This document shows positions 35,172 through 42,669 of a stretch of DNA of 64,000 bases, piece by piece. Each line of letters starts with the position of its first letter. Position 1 is the first letter of the stretch. The stretch covers positions 55,100,625-55,164,624 of the forward strand of contig CM055901.1 of the NCBI GenBank assembly GCA_029582155.1, written 5' to 3'. Made by a program: the position numbers and the translations under genes. The stretch is from Panopea generosa. Lineage: Eukaryota > Mollusca > Bivalvia > Adapedonta > Hiatellidae. The notes under the pieces are model-generated. The model did no database searches, was not told the origin of the DNA, and worked only from the letters and a program-made list of their open reading frames with translations.

Positions 35172-36025
35172 TGATCGATATTCCATCAAATCACCTGGTG
35201 CTGACCATATCTCCAAGGGGCAATAACAACACTTTTTTGGTGCCACATGCGAAGACACTGGTTTACCAGAAATTGTTTTTCTCAGATGATATCAGAACAG
35301 TGACCCAGATAAGATGATTTTGGGGGTATTTTACCCTATGGTTTAGCTTACTACCCCTTGGTTTTCAATATTGGAGGTAAATTTACCCCTTACCTTTAAA
35401 AGTAGGGGGTTAAGTTACTAATTAGTACTCTCGAACAAAATTTCTATACTGAAATATGAAAAACCTTGCTTAGAATGTATGACTTTATATCTTGTAGACC
35501 CTTGTAAACTATTAAAGTAAAACCTAAATAATATTATGTATGTTAAAGTTAAGTTTTTAACTGAAATATATGAAAGTTCTCAATTTTACAGTAAGTAATA
35601 TTTTATTATTAAACTTAATGCTTCCTAACCTGAAAAACTGGGAGTTGAATACCCCCATTTTTGCTTTTCTGGGGGTAAATTACCCTCTATCAAAAAAGTT
35701 ATCTGGGGCTCCAACCACAGACAGTTTCAAATTACAGATCAATACCATCAAGTTCAGTCTTGTAGACAGTGGACTTGCATTCAAACTTTTAACTGCACTG
35801 TACACAATTATTTATAATTACACAGTCGTCTTTGCGCTATCTATGCCGGTACGAGTAAACATTGATAGAAGTTAAGTACCTTATACGGAAGAAATATAAT
35901 AACAACATCTAGAACAGGCAAGTACAAATTATGTTTGTTTTAACCTGTTAACGTTTTGCTGTTGTTTAAAGATACTTACTTGGAGAAATAAGCATTAACG
36001 CACCAATAACCATATACAAATACAT
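12688..36025 (-). CDS. ctns: Cystinosin, lysosomal cystine/H+ symporter (whole gene, 9 coding exons)
   Basis: Cystinosin exports cystine from the lysosome with protons. Nine exons (36025-35980, 32537-32453, 30029-29817, 27421-27281, 23780-23681, 18163-18044, 16129-15959, 15014-14897, 12887-12688) have GT-AG borders and compatible phases. They give 1194 nt, or 397 residues; human cystinosin has 367. The N-terminus [15 protein letters not shown] looks like a signal peptide. A luminal domain of about 100 residues follows with N-glycosylation sequons near residues 44, 49, 79, 91 and 127. Seven membrane segments include two PQ loops: [13 protein letters not shown] (P152-Q153) and [19 protein letters not shown] (P291-Q292). 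The DFTGG motif (Asp ~313) matches the human region with proton-coupling Asp305, and [10 protein letters not shown] is the family signature. The tail ends PDYSSIG, where YSSI fits a YXXPhi lysosomal signal like human GYDQL. A at -3 supports the ATG. Identification is secure; exon borders come from reading only. Confidence 0.95.
13495..14703 (+). repeat. 35-bp minisatellite with ARE/AP-1 motif (ctns intron 8)
   Basis: About 34 units built on AACACCAGGAAGTGACTCAG and CAATACATAAACCCT. At least twenty units contain GTGACTCAGCA or ATGACTCAGCA, which holds both the AP-1 site TGACTCA and the antioxidant response core RTGACnnnGC. It occupies most of ctns intron 8. Confidence 0.92.
14897..15014 (-). 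CDS. ctns: ctns exon 8 (second PQ loop)
   Basis: 118 nt encode [20 protein letters not shown], then [19 protein letters not shown]. This is the most conserved part of cystinosin and includes the Asp that corresponds to human Asp305. The acceptor is CCTAATAG|GCA and the donor AGTG|GTAAGA (phase 1). Confidence 0.93.
15545..15775 (+). mobile_element. tRNA-derived SINE, family 2 copy (ctns intron 7)
   Basis: The head has box A-like TGACTTAGAGCATC and box B-like GTGTCAATTCCC. The body contains GGCCTGGTGTCAATATAAT and CACTCCAGTGTGGCAGCACT, shared with 34330-34568 and 46921-47160. A dispersed repeat follows directly. Confidence 0.65.
15775..15940 (+). repeat. Dispersed repeat family A, short copy (ctns intron 7)
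   Basis: It carries GGCCTTGAACTTTCAGAGAA, AAGAAAAAGGTTAATGGAAG and an end ATTTGGCCAGTAGAGC. It abuts SINE family 2 on the left and stops about 20 bp before ctns exon 7. Confidence 0.6.
15959..16129 (-). CDS. ctns: ctns exon 7 (TM5-TM6, start of second PQ loop)
   Basis: The 171-nt phase-0 exon runs from [14 protein letters not shown] to [18 protein letters not shown]. It ends on the Gln of the second PQ motif, at the donor CACAG|GTGATA. The acceptor is TTTTTTCAG. Confidence 0.93.
16222..16440 (-). mobile_element. tRNA-derived SINE, family 1 copy (ctns intron 7/6 side)
   Basis: On the minus strand a tRNA-like head has box A TTTGCTCAGTTGG and box B GGTTTGAATCCC, followed by the same body as the copy at 321-575. 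It lies just upstream of ctns exon 7, in intron 6, in the gene's sense direction. Confidence 0.68.
17092..17765 (-). pseudogene. hAT-family transposase remnant in ctns intron 6
   Basis: The conceptual minus-strand translation has hAT C-terminal landmarks broken by stops and frameshifts: [38 protein letters not shown], then [17 protein letters not shown] and [13 protein letters not shown]. The last two are the hAT dimerisation-domain signature, in which AERSFS precedes a R.KT.LR.TM...RL..L..L motif. The element is dead and no terminal repeats were identified. It lies in the same transcriptional direction as ctns. Confidence 0.8.
18044..18163 (-). CDS. ctns: ctns exon 6 (loop and TM4)
   Basis: The 120-nt phase-0 exon encodes [20 protein letters not shown] followed by [20 protein letters not shown]. 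It matches the human YPNGVNPVNSNDVFFSLHA region. The borders are CTTGCAG|GAT and AAG|GTAACG. Confidence 0.93.
18227..18707. mobile_element. TA-flanked MITE in ctns intron 5
   Basis: 481 bp bounded by CACTCGGGTC and GACCCGAGTG, with TA on each side (18225-18226 and 18708-18709). The inverted similarity extends inward to about 22 bp, with a TTATAACG-like core on both sides as seen in Tc1/mariner/pogo-type elements. It is non-autonomous; the short open frames inside have no recognisable product. Confidence 0.78.
19290..21485 (+). repeat. ~64-bp minisatellite with ~780-bp higher-order repeat (ctns intron 5)
   Basis: About 34 units contain CTGTACTGTGGGTTACACTA, ATCTTGTTG and CCACTTTTGTTGAAATATTG. 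The same ordered set of about 12 unit variants recurs near 19330, 20112 and 20892, a higher-order period of about 780 bp. Confidence 0.9.
21548..23275 (+). repeat. 33-bp minisatellite (ctns intron 5)
   Basis: About 52 units of CCTATTTAATGTCTCCAACA plus TTGGAAACTGTCA. The unit is 11 codons, so long antisense frames (up to 207 codons at 21548-22171, reading [11 protein letters not shown]) are open by periodicity. It lies inside an intron of ctns on the other strand. Confidence 0.92.
23681..23780 (-). CDS. ctns: ctns exon 5 (TM2-TM3)
   Basis: The 100-nt exon begins in phase 2 and encodes [20 protein letters not shown] and on to FWVPVVK. This matches the human VIGLSFDF...NLTGF region. The borders are TTGCAG|T and AAG|GTAAGA. 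Confidence 0.93.
24540..24655 (+). repeat. Dispersed repeat family B, copy 1 (ctns intron 4)
   Basis: It shares CCCTGCTGTGACAATGGAAC, ATGTGACGTATCAATAAAT and TTTTATTTTACGTC-like phrases with 41585-41700. Class unknown. Confidence 0.5.
24712..24858. mobile_element. Foldback element in ctns intron 4
   Basis: 147 bp with ends ATCTTACAT and ATGTAAGAT. Internal inverted arms share AGATAGAAAA, GGGATAACTGTTTT and GGGAAC on both sides, so most of the element can fold into one imperfect hairpin. The target duplication is unclear. Confidence 0.55.
25339..25551. mobile_element. piggyBac-like hairpin MITE, copy 2 (ctns intron 4)
   Basis: 213 bp flanked by TTAA (25335-25338 and 25552-25555), with TIRs CCCTTTACTCCATA and inverted CCCTGTACTCCATA. 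The central hairpin (about 25392-25454) has near-perfect ~29-bp arms around AGTGTTCAGATTGCTC and matches copy 1. Confidence 0.82.
27281..27421 (-). CDS. ctns: ctns exon 4 (first TM and first PQ loop)
   Basis: 141 nt encode the last luminal sequon (NSS), then [19 protein letters not shown] and VFENFRRK, the first PQ-loop motif. Of two closely spaced acceptors, the outer one (TTACAG|CCTAC) is chosen because only it keeps phase with exon 3. The donor AAAAAG|GTAAGT completes the Ser of RRKS with exon 5. Confidence 0.93.
27828..28162 (+). repeat. Dispersed repeat family A, copy in ctns intron 3
   Basis: It starts CGACAAGAGGCACCAGAGGA and ends GGCCTTTGGCCAGTAGAGCT, with the internal family phrases in the same order as at 4445-4840. 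The 41-bp minisatellite begins about 150 bp further on. Confidence 0.62.
28315..29812 (+). repeat. 41-bp minisatellite abutting exon 3 donor (ctns intron 3)
   Basis: About 36 AT-rich units with TATATAATTAATCTCATATA and AGTCTACAAGTTAAAGGTTT. The array ends at about 29812, 5 bp from the 5' splice site of exon 3 (29817), so repeat sequence forms the intron from about position +4. Confidence 0.92.
29817..30029 (-). CDS. ctns: ctns exon 3 (glycosylated luminal domain)
   Basis: This 213-nt exon has the acceptor TCTTCCAG and the donor AAAA|GTAATA. It encodes 70 whole codons with sequons NET, NVT and NVS. The donor lies next to a 41-bp minisatellite, so intron sequence from about +4 onward is repeat unit. 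A 47-bp inverted repeat lies about 31 nt upstream of the acceptor. Confidence 0.9.
30061..30161. repeat. 47-bp near-perfect inverted repeat
   Basis: Arms 30061-30107 and 30115-30161 are complementary over 47 bp with one mismatch, around a 7-base loop. It lies in ctns intron 2, about 31 nt upstream of the exon 3 acceptor. In the pre-mRNA it would be a long hairpin at the usual branch-point position. Confidence 0.9.
30225..32245 (+). repeat. 43-bp minisatellite with forkhead motif and trimer higher-order structure (ctns intron 2)
   Basis: About 47 very similar units of GGACATTCCCTGGGTAGAAC, CAGTACAGTGTTG and TTTGTTTACA. Many carry TTGTTTAC, the inverse complement of the FOXO/DAF-16 element GTAAACAA; others read CTGTTTAC or, at the edges, TTGTTTAG. 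Variants CCCTGG/CCCCAGG and GTGCAG/GTACAG alternate in a three-unit (129-bp) pattern over much of the array. Confidence 0.93.
32453..32537 (-). CDS. ctns: ctns exon 2 (luminal domain)
   Basis: The acceptor TTTTTAG and donor AA|GTGAGT bound 85 nt. The translation starts [17 protein letters not shown] and ends LTLKSF; its last two bases AA join the T of exon 3 to make the Asn of an NGT sequon. This part is poorly conserved among cystinosins. The call rests on phase, position and splice sites. Confidence 0.85.
33908..34265 (+). repeat. ~187-bp tandem duplication (ctns intron 1)
   Basis: Two copies start at AAGGTTTTAAAGCCCAAAGT (33924) and AAGGTTTTAGAGCCCAAAGT (34111) and end with AGAGAAAAAGCTGAGCTAA. 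Related degenerate sequence with repeated TTACTGAAAAATAAAA phrases precedes it at 33290-33880. Confidence 0.7.
34330..34568 (+). mobile_element. SINE family 2 copy, headless (ctns intron 1)
   Basis: The body words GTTCTAGGTCTGGTCAGCCC and CACTGACTCCAGTGTGGCAG and the tail CTAAACACAATACAACAACA match family 2. The tail runs straight into the LINE fragment at 34575. Confidence 0.65.
34575..35145 (+). mobile_element. Non-LTR retrotransposon (LINE) RT 3' fragment
   Basis: Plus-strand frames read a C-terminal reverse-transcriptase region of jockey/CR1 type: [40 protein letters not shown], then [20 protein letters not shown]. An upstream frame-shifted part ([17 protein letters not shown]) corresponds to the W...F...KC region. 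The fragment is truncated and frameshifted, runs into a TA microsatellite, and lies antisense in ctns intron 1 directly after a SINE copy. Confidence 0.8.
35140..35170 (+). repeat. TA microsatellite
   Basis: About 12 TA repeats at the 3' edge of the LINE fragment in ctns intron 1. Confidence 0.9.
35980..36025 (-). CDS. ctns: ctns exon 1 (start codon, signal peptide)
   Basis: This exon holds the ATG at 36025-36023 and encodes [15 protein letters not shown] plus the first base of a Thr codon. The donor is CCAA|GTAAGT, phase 1. The hydrophobic run fits a cleaved signal peptide. The context before the ATG is AAACA, with A at -3. The 5'UTR extent is unknown. Confidence 0.85.
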
Positions 36026-36142
36026 TGTTTCTAGATGTTTATATTCAGTATGTGTGTGATATTAATGATACGAGTCCCTTCACTAAGTAGTCCCGTGTTT
36101 GCATTCCCTAGAACATTTATGCAATTTTAGCCCACACCATGT

Positions 36143-36167
36143 TTACGTCACATGATATATCACATGA
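36143..36167 (-). promoter_or_regulatory. ctns: Putative ctns promoter: CRE-type site and two MiT/TFE-type E-boxes
   Basis: About 118-142 bp upstream of the ctns ATG, plus-strand TTACGTCA (43-50; TGACGTAA on the gene strand) fits the CRE/ATF consensus. It overlaps TCACATGA at 48-55, and a second TCACATGA lies at 60-67. Read on the gene strand this is TCATGTGA, the E-box with flanks favoured by MITF/TFE3/TFEB. Mammalian CTNS is a TFEB/TFE3 target. Promoter function here is inferred from position and motif. Confidence 0.5.
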
Positions 36168-36261
36168 TCTATGCCACACGGTACGGACCTACTAAAAGTC
36201 GGAAGAGTCGGATAAACTGGGCAGGTCTATTCCCCGGAACACTTCTTAATATTGATAAGGA

Positions 36262-37061
36262 AAACCCGGAACCCACGGAACCCTTCTAAACTTACTTATT
36301 ATGCAACATAAATTCACAATTTTGGTACCAAATGAAAGAGTATGAATTTATATTTACACTCATCTTAAAAAAATAACTTTAGTAATAAACTTTTGTTTTT
36401 GAATTAGGAATATTAGTTAAAGTTAGGTATATTTTCATTGAAATATTGCAGCCAAAATTCAATACTAGTATTATAAAACCCGGAACCCACGGAACCCGTA
36501 ATAACTTATTTATTATGCTTTATAAATTTATAATTTTGGTGCTAACTGAAAGAGTTTAAATTTGTCTTTACGTTCATAATAAAACAATAATTTTATGAAT
36601 AGAACTAAATTTTGAATTAGGACCAAATTTAGGTATATTTTCATTGAAATATTGCGGCCAAAATGTAATGCTAGTATAATAAAACCCGGAACCCACATAA
36701 CCATTCATAACCGATTTACTATGCTTTATAAATTCACAATTTTGGTCCTAAATGAAAGAGTATAAATTTGTCTTTACGTTCATAGTAAAAAAAATATGAA
36801 TAGAAATTGATTTTTAAATTAGGATCAAAGTTAGATATATATTCATTGATATATCTCGGCCAAGATATAATATTATAAAATCAGAAACCCATTGAACCCA
36901 TAATAACTTACTTTTTATGTAATATAAATTCACAAGTATGGTACTAAATGAAAGAGTATGAATTTATCTTTATGTCATAGTACAAAAAAAAAACTTTAAT
37001 AACAGTAATTTTTTTTTAATATCAAAATTAGGCAAAAATAATTAAAAATATTTGAAGAAGC

Positions 37062-37092
<31 letters not shown>

Positions 37093-37115
37093 ACCCAAAA
37101 AAACCCGTACCCCAC
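36262..37115 (+). repeat. ~205-bp satellite, four copies plus a partial
   Basis: Units begin AAAACCCGGAACCCACGGAA-like at 36263, 36477, 36683 and 36885, with a fifth start near 37093. They share CACAATTTTGGTACTAAATG, AAAGAGTATGAATTT and TTTCATTGAAATAT. A poly-C run (about 37060-37082) and poly-A break the last unit. Confidence 0.8.
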
Positions 37116-37809
37116 GGAATATTTTGTTTTTTCATTGTTCAAATTTAAATACACAACCAGTATCAATTATTTACATTGATTTTTCACGGCAAATAATTGA
37201 TAACGGGTATAACAAAGCCACACGGTGTAAATCCACAGATATTTCACACGTGCGAAACCACACTCGGCGAAGTTAATTAAAAACAATTAAAACAACATAT
37301 TATTTATTTCTTTATTTCCGTCTTATCATAATATACAAACATACAATAAAATCAATGTACATATGCATGAAATAAAGTACATTATGCCATTCATATTAGA
37401 ATTATAAGAGACACCATATTAAAAAAAAACATCATTCTTACATATAAAGTTATGATCCTTCAGTGGGCTAATTTATTTATATTTGTTAAAACATATCACA
37501 TACATAAACATGACCAGTTATTGTTAATCGTACCATAGTGCATGACAACATGATACAGAATACTAAAATAGAATTATAAAAGACCATAATAACATATCTA
37601 AGAAAACATACATTCAATTTATATCACATTATATTTTAAAGGCAATTCATAATAATATAATACATAATAAAAGATAAAAATTGAACAACAACACTTTATT
37701 TGGACGCAAAATTATATACATAGAATAACATGTAATACAAGTACAATAATTGAAGTATTTTCTACCATAATGTTAAAGAAATACTTATAATATGTAACAC
37801 AATTTCAAT

Positions 37810-39450
37810 TCACAATATCTACCATTTACACAATTGACGAAGCCAATTTTCTAAATTCGAATCACTTATGTACATTTTATGGTACCACTGTACGCTACAA
37901 GTTTTATTATCACATTTAACCATGTTATCGACAGAATCTGGTATTTTACAAGAACAATACAGTTTTCTTTTATTAACCTTTGGATCTTTGCATGGCATTT
38001 TCAACACTTTTGGAAATGGAATCATTTTTTCAGTTTCGATACAATCATGAAAGTGGGTGCGCATTACAGGAACATCAAAACGTACATGAGTTAAGTCAAC
38101 GTTAAAATTATTAAATACAAGTTCTGTTAAGTAAGCAATTGAAAATACACCACAATCCGATGAATTTGTCTGACGTTGCACTTCGGGTATATAAATATTC
38201 AAATAATTCGAATTACAATCATAAATTTGAGACGATTGGATAGATATATTTGTATTCAGCGTTCTCGTGGATTTAAGCTATCAATAAAATGAATGGGTCA
38301 GTATTTTTTCTTTTGATATGACACAATCCAATGACTACTACTATTATAATGAATTTGTCCACTCGGTGAATCTTGCTTAAATAATTTTTTATTCATCTGC
38401 CATGTTTCTGTATCATCAGAGAAATGAGGTATGAACAAAGTATCTTGAAAACCATGAACATTTATCCCTTTTTAACATACCGTGACAAGTATAAACGATT
38501 TTATCATTTAACCATCATTTTTTGCCAGTGGTTGTTTTTGATCATCCACAGTCAAACTATATTTTTATGCCACATTGGAATCTCATTGAACGCAAGGTCA
38601 ATTTCCTCACTTAAAAATTCTTCTGCGATACTCGATAAGTTAATTTCTTTTGATTTATATCAGCAATTATTTTTCTTGCAGTTCTGTGTTTTATAATAGA
38701 TTTTCGTATTTTGGTTGGTTCAGATTAAGATTTAGATTTTGATTCAATTTTTATTTTAGATAAGATGTTTGGTGTAACAACTTCTTCATTAAAAATGGCA
38801 TAAACTCTGTTTTGTTTGATTTCAGTTTGGAATCGGGCACTGGTTGAATTTCAAAATCAGCTCTTTTTGTTGTTTTTTTTGTCTCGTCTTTTTGGCCACT
38901 CGTGGTCTACTGTTTCTTCTTACGATAGAAAGATTTTTTTGTACATTTATAATGTTCATCTTTATCAATATTTAATGCTATTTCCACCGCAAGAATGTAT
39001 GTGATAACAGCGATCTGTTGATGGGCAGCTACAAAAAACCTTCGGATTAAGAGATACTACCCTTTTCGAATCTTTGATACCTTGAACTATAAAAACTTTC
39101 ATTAAAGTAACTAGTTTAATATTGTCGTTTTCAACTACATGTCGGGCTAACATCTCTTGACTGAGGTACCGTTTATCTCCTTTTCTTTCATCGATCGCTT
39201 TATCATCTATAGTTGTTGCATTTTTATCGAATAAAATGTTTATCTGATATAATGTCTGCGCCAAATGCCGTTGTCTCGTGTTCTGTTTAATTGCCCTTTT
39301 TTGTATTATTTTCTGGTGGAATTCCTTCACCTTCTTTTAATAAAATGTTATTAACTAAATGTACATCTGATATGTCTGCGCTATTTTCCTTAGAATCATT
39401 ATTATCATATGGGACTATTTCAGACATCCCACTGGCTTATCTAGATAAAT
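37810..39450 (-). mobile_element. Decayed DNA transposon with C48 (Ulp1-like) protease and SWIM zinc finger
   Basis: On the minus strand, 38450-37819 encodes a C48-type cysteine protease. HWIVS (His), FIDSLN (Asp) and QTNSSDCGVFSIAY (Gln/Cys) form the expected triad, interrupted by an in-frame stop and a frameshift near 38270. It is followed by a PHD-like finger (CSC...CDNKTC..QWYH) whose last expected Cys is Tyr. Upstream, 39330-38965 encodes a SWIM finger CSCPSTDRCYH (CxC-x5-CxH), typical of MULE transposases. The pair suggests a MULE-like or other large eukaryotic transposon. Terminal repeats and target duplications were not found. Confidence 0.65.
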
Positions 39451-39554
39451 TACTCCCCTTGATATCGACCGTTTTTATCACTTAACTGGCTAAACCGTCA
39501 TATTTTATTTACATAGAAACATATAGAAGAAATTTAATTTTATCGTTATAACTT

Positions 39555-39900
39555 TTTCATTATTAAATTGCCAACCTATTACAACGTCTAGTCATTAAGT
39601 TAAAATATCACCTCTATTATGATAAAATAAAAATTTAAATAAGTTTATGCCTTCTTGCTTCCTTTTTTAATTTTATAACAGCATATGTGCTCCTTATATG
39701 TTCTATATGAAAAATAATCAAAACACGTTTCGGCCAATATTAATGTCTTATAAACCTTAGTTGTGATTTTTTGCTAACCTATTACAACGTATACGTTAAT
39801 TGCAAATAAAATTCACAATGATATTTAAATATATAAAAATATATATTAATTGCATCTTGCTTCCATTTTGATTTGAAAATCAGATAAAATGTAATTCTGA
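39555..39900 (+). repeat. ~200-bp diverged tandem pair
   Basis: Two copies share AACCTATTACAACGT (39575 and 39777) and CTTGCTTCC (39653 and 39866). They lie just beyond the C48/SWIM element and might be its terminal region. Confidence 0.45.
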
Positions 39901-40299
39901 TTTATTTTCTGTGTAACCAATACAGCGTACTATTGTACCCAATATAACGTGTCAGCGCCAAATGTGTGTAAACACATGGTGATATTGCAAGTTATGTACA
40001 GTTTTAAAGTGTGTTGTTTTGTTTTATGTATTTTACTTACAAATATTGTAAAGTAAAGCTTTATATTAATTTCATATTTTTAACAAAAAAACTTTAAAAA
40101 AGGTCAAATTAAAATATATTTCTTATGTAATCGTAAACATTATTTAATTTTCTATTTTTAGCAAAAATTTATATTTCAATATTTTTTTTATGAAATAATT
40201 TAGTGTACATTAAAAGAAAAAAGAATAAAGAATATGAATAATTGAAAAACTATATTGTACCAAAACCAAAATACCATCACACGGATTCGGAGTCAAACA

Positions 40300-41035
40300 A
40301 TATCGATATAGACGGAGAGCCTAACAATGTAGATAGAGACTGAGAGCCAAACAATATAGACGGAGACTGAGAGACAAACAATGTATATGGAGACTGAGAG
40401 CCAAACTTTATAGATGTGGATGTAGACTGAGTGTCAAACAAAGTCTATGGAGACTGACAGTCAAACAATGTAGATGATGACTGATAGCCAAACTATTTAG
40501 ATGTACATTGAGCATGTGACATTGTTTGTCAAAGTACAACGCAATGTAGTGTTTACTTAGATATAGTAACTGTCCAAAGAAAATGACGGCATCAATATAT
40601 TTTTGCGGTAAGCCAGTACAGCAAATAGCCTAACTTTGAAATCCTCACTAAATCTAGTGGAATGTTGTTGTTTTACAATTGCTACAATCGCCGGTCGTGG
40701 ATGATTGAGAGTCTTTTACTGTCTCTCTCTATCTTTCATATGTCTAATAAAGTAACCTCATTATCGTGTGTTTGAACAAACAGTTTGGCAACTGGTTATT
40801 CTTACACTCTAGCTTTTATTATACTGGTCTGATTTCAGTATTTCCTGCTAAATTAAAGTTTCTGTATCCTTAAGTTGTTTATTGACTGATAGCAAAACAC
40901 TGTAGATGTAGACGAAATGCCAAACAATGTAGTAAGAGACTGCGAGCAAAACAATGTAGATGACGATTGATTGCCAAACACTGTGGATGTAGAGTGAGAG
41001 CTAAACAATGTAGATGGAGACAGAGAAATAAATAA
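40300..41035 (+). repeat. 27-bp minisatellite with unique-like insert, block 1
   Basis: Units GACTGAGAGCCAAACAATGT plus AGATGGA occupy 40300-40500 and 40885-41035. The segment between (40630-40880) is nearly identical to 44772-45050 and related to 42670-42930. Confidence 0.8.
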
Positions 41036-41139
41036 CAGTGAAATAAATCAGTCAGTGACCTGTTTAGCAAAATAGTTATAAATTGCTATATTAGGTTGAT
41101 AGCTGATATAGTGTTTTGAATTGCACGACTATTGCTTGC

Positions 41140-41280
41140 GGCGCCCAAGTCCAGTGGTCGTATCATTGGATTAGTATTCCAGGATCCCGGGTTTGATCCT
41201 CGGTTATGGCATTGATAAGTATTTCCCACATGTCGCATGAATCGGTGTTGTATACAGCGTATGTGGGGTAAAAGAACTAG
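41140..41280 (+). mobile_element. tRNA-like SINE head
   Basis: A box A-like AGTCCAGTGGTCGTAT and a box B-like GGGTTTGATCC are about 40 nt apart, followed by non-tRNA sequence. No clean acceptor stem pairs, so this is read as a SINE and not a tRNA gene. Confidence 0.45.
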
Positions 41281-41584
41281 GGATGCTTCTGGAGTGTATT
41301 CTGAATCTTGCACTATCCTCCAAAAATCTTATGTAAAAATAAGAGTCACCATAAATAACAATCACGAAGAATATAATGCGCCCGCTTTGGGATTGTACAC
41401 TAACCGCTGGATTTGGAAGTTCTGAGAGCTACCTATACTTTTGACCTAACTTATATGACGGTAGGAAGATTGTTGCGCCCTAGAAATTAGATCAGTGTAA
41501 ATCGGTTTAGCATTAGATCGTTTTCTGTTGAAAATGCATATAATTGTCATAATTTCTTTGTACACATGAGAACATTTGACAACC

Positions 41585-41700
41585 TCCCCACGTGCTTATC
41601 CTACACTGCTGTGACGTTGGAACAATTTATGACTTGACGTATTAAAACATATGACGTTGTATTTTTTATTTGACGTATAATGATATTCGTTAAGTTTAAC
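41585..41700 (+). repeat. Dispersed repeat family B, copy 2
   Basis: CACTGCTGTGACGTTGGAAC, GACTTGACGTATTAAAACAT and TTTTTTATTTGACGT match 24570-24650. Confidence 0.5.
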
Positions 41701-42375
41701 GTGTTGTTGAGTTTCTAATCAGTACTGTACTGCTCTTGCGCTTATGGTATTTTAGTTATAGACTATATATATATAAAGCAAGGGCAGATTCAGGGGGATA
41801 CCCTCCCCACACTAAAATTTGGCAAGCATAGGTTTTTCTTCTACACATTTACTCTGAACTCAAGTTACCATTTAAACGAATTGTATTAAAACAAATTAAG
41901 CACGTATTTAAATTACCTGCGACCTATTGTTCAAAGGAACAGTCGACTAGTGACGGCCTATCTCTCGCCGTTAAAGTCGTAGGGTCGGCCTCAATCGGTC
42001 CAAAAACTCCATCGGAGAAAGTATACGATTTACTTGCGGAAGGAAAGTGGTTCTACTCAAAACTATCTTGAGGTCTTCGTCAACTAATAAAACTGGATAT
42101 GCAATACATAATCAGCCATTTGTTGAAAATGACGTTGAGAACAATTGAGGACCTCAGTGTAGATTGAACTTAAATCAACCTTGGAGTTTAACGTAAAATA
42201 AAGAAACACACAACATTATCATTATTATTAATGTTTACTGTCATACATGTATATCAGTAACTTATATCCAGTGTCTGTGTAATCTATTATAAAAAATGTA
42301 TATTATTTTAATAAGGTTAATATTTTCAATAAGAAAAAGTCATAAAATATATATATTATTTAATTATTTTTTTCT
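41701..42375. other. Intergenic DNA with SINE-like phrases
   Basis: The segment near 41935-42115 (GGTCGGCCTCAATCGGTCCA, then GGAAAGTGGTTCTACTC) resembles a SINE body. The rest is AT-rich without supported features. Confidence 0.35.
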
Positions 42376-42455
42376 TTGCCTTCGCTGCGGCTTGAACATA
42401 CGACATTCTGAGTGACAGTCAGAGGCGTATGCCACTGCGCCACTTTGGAGCCTAA
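42376..42455 (-). mobile_element. tRNA-like pseudogene or SINE head (minus strand)
   Basis: The minus strand has a good box A (GTGGCGCAGTGGCATACG) and a box B-like ATGTTCAAGCC about 45 nt later. This leaves room for a variable arm, but the box B lacks the canonical GGTTCGA and no matching stem ends were seen. Confidence 0.35.
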
Positions 42456-42669
42456 TAACAATACAACAGTTAACACCTTTTAAAGTTGTTAGATCATGAA
42501 AGGGGCGTCATTCTAGTTGACCGGAACTGGAATTAATTCATACGTTTGATATACGTTTTATGCTATGCAAATTGTTGTAACCGACTAAAAGGTTTTGCTG
42601 GTGAGTATAAAATACCTCGAAATGTGTACATAGCATCCATTTATATTTGGCGGTTTGCTAGTACAGCAG

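Noticed and set aside
41143..41215. A functional tRNA gene
   Set aside because: Box A and box B words are present, but acceptor and anticodon stems do not pair cleanly and the sequence continues as a repeat.
42378..42452. A functional minus-strand tRNA gene
   Set aside because: Good box A, but box B departs from the consensus and no clean cloverleaf could be drawn by eye; a tRNA covariance search would decide.
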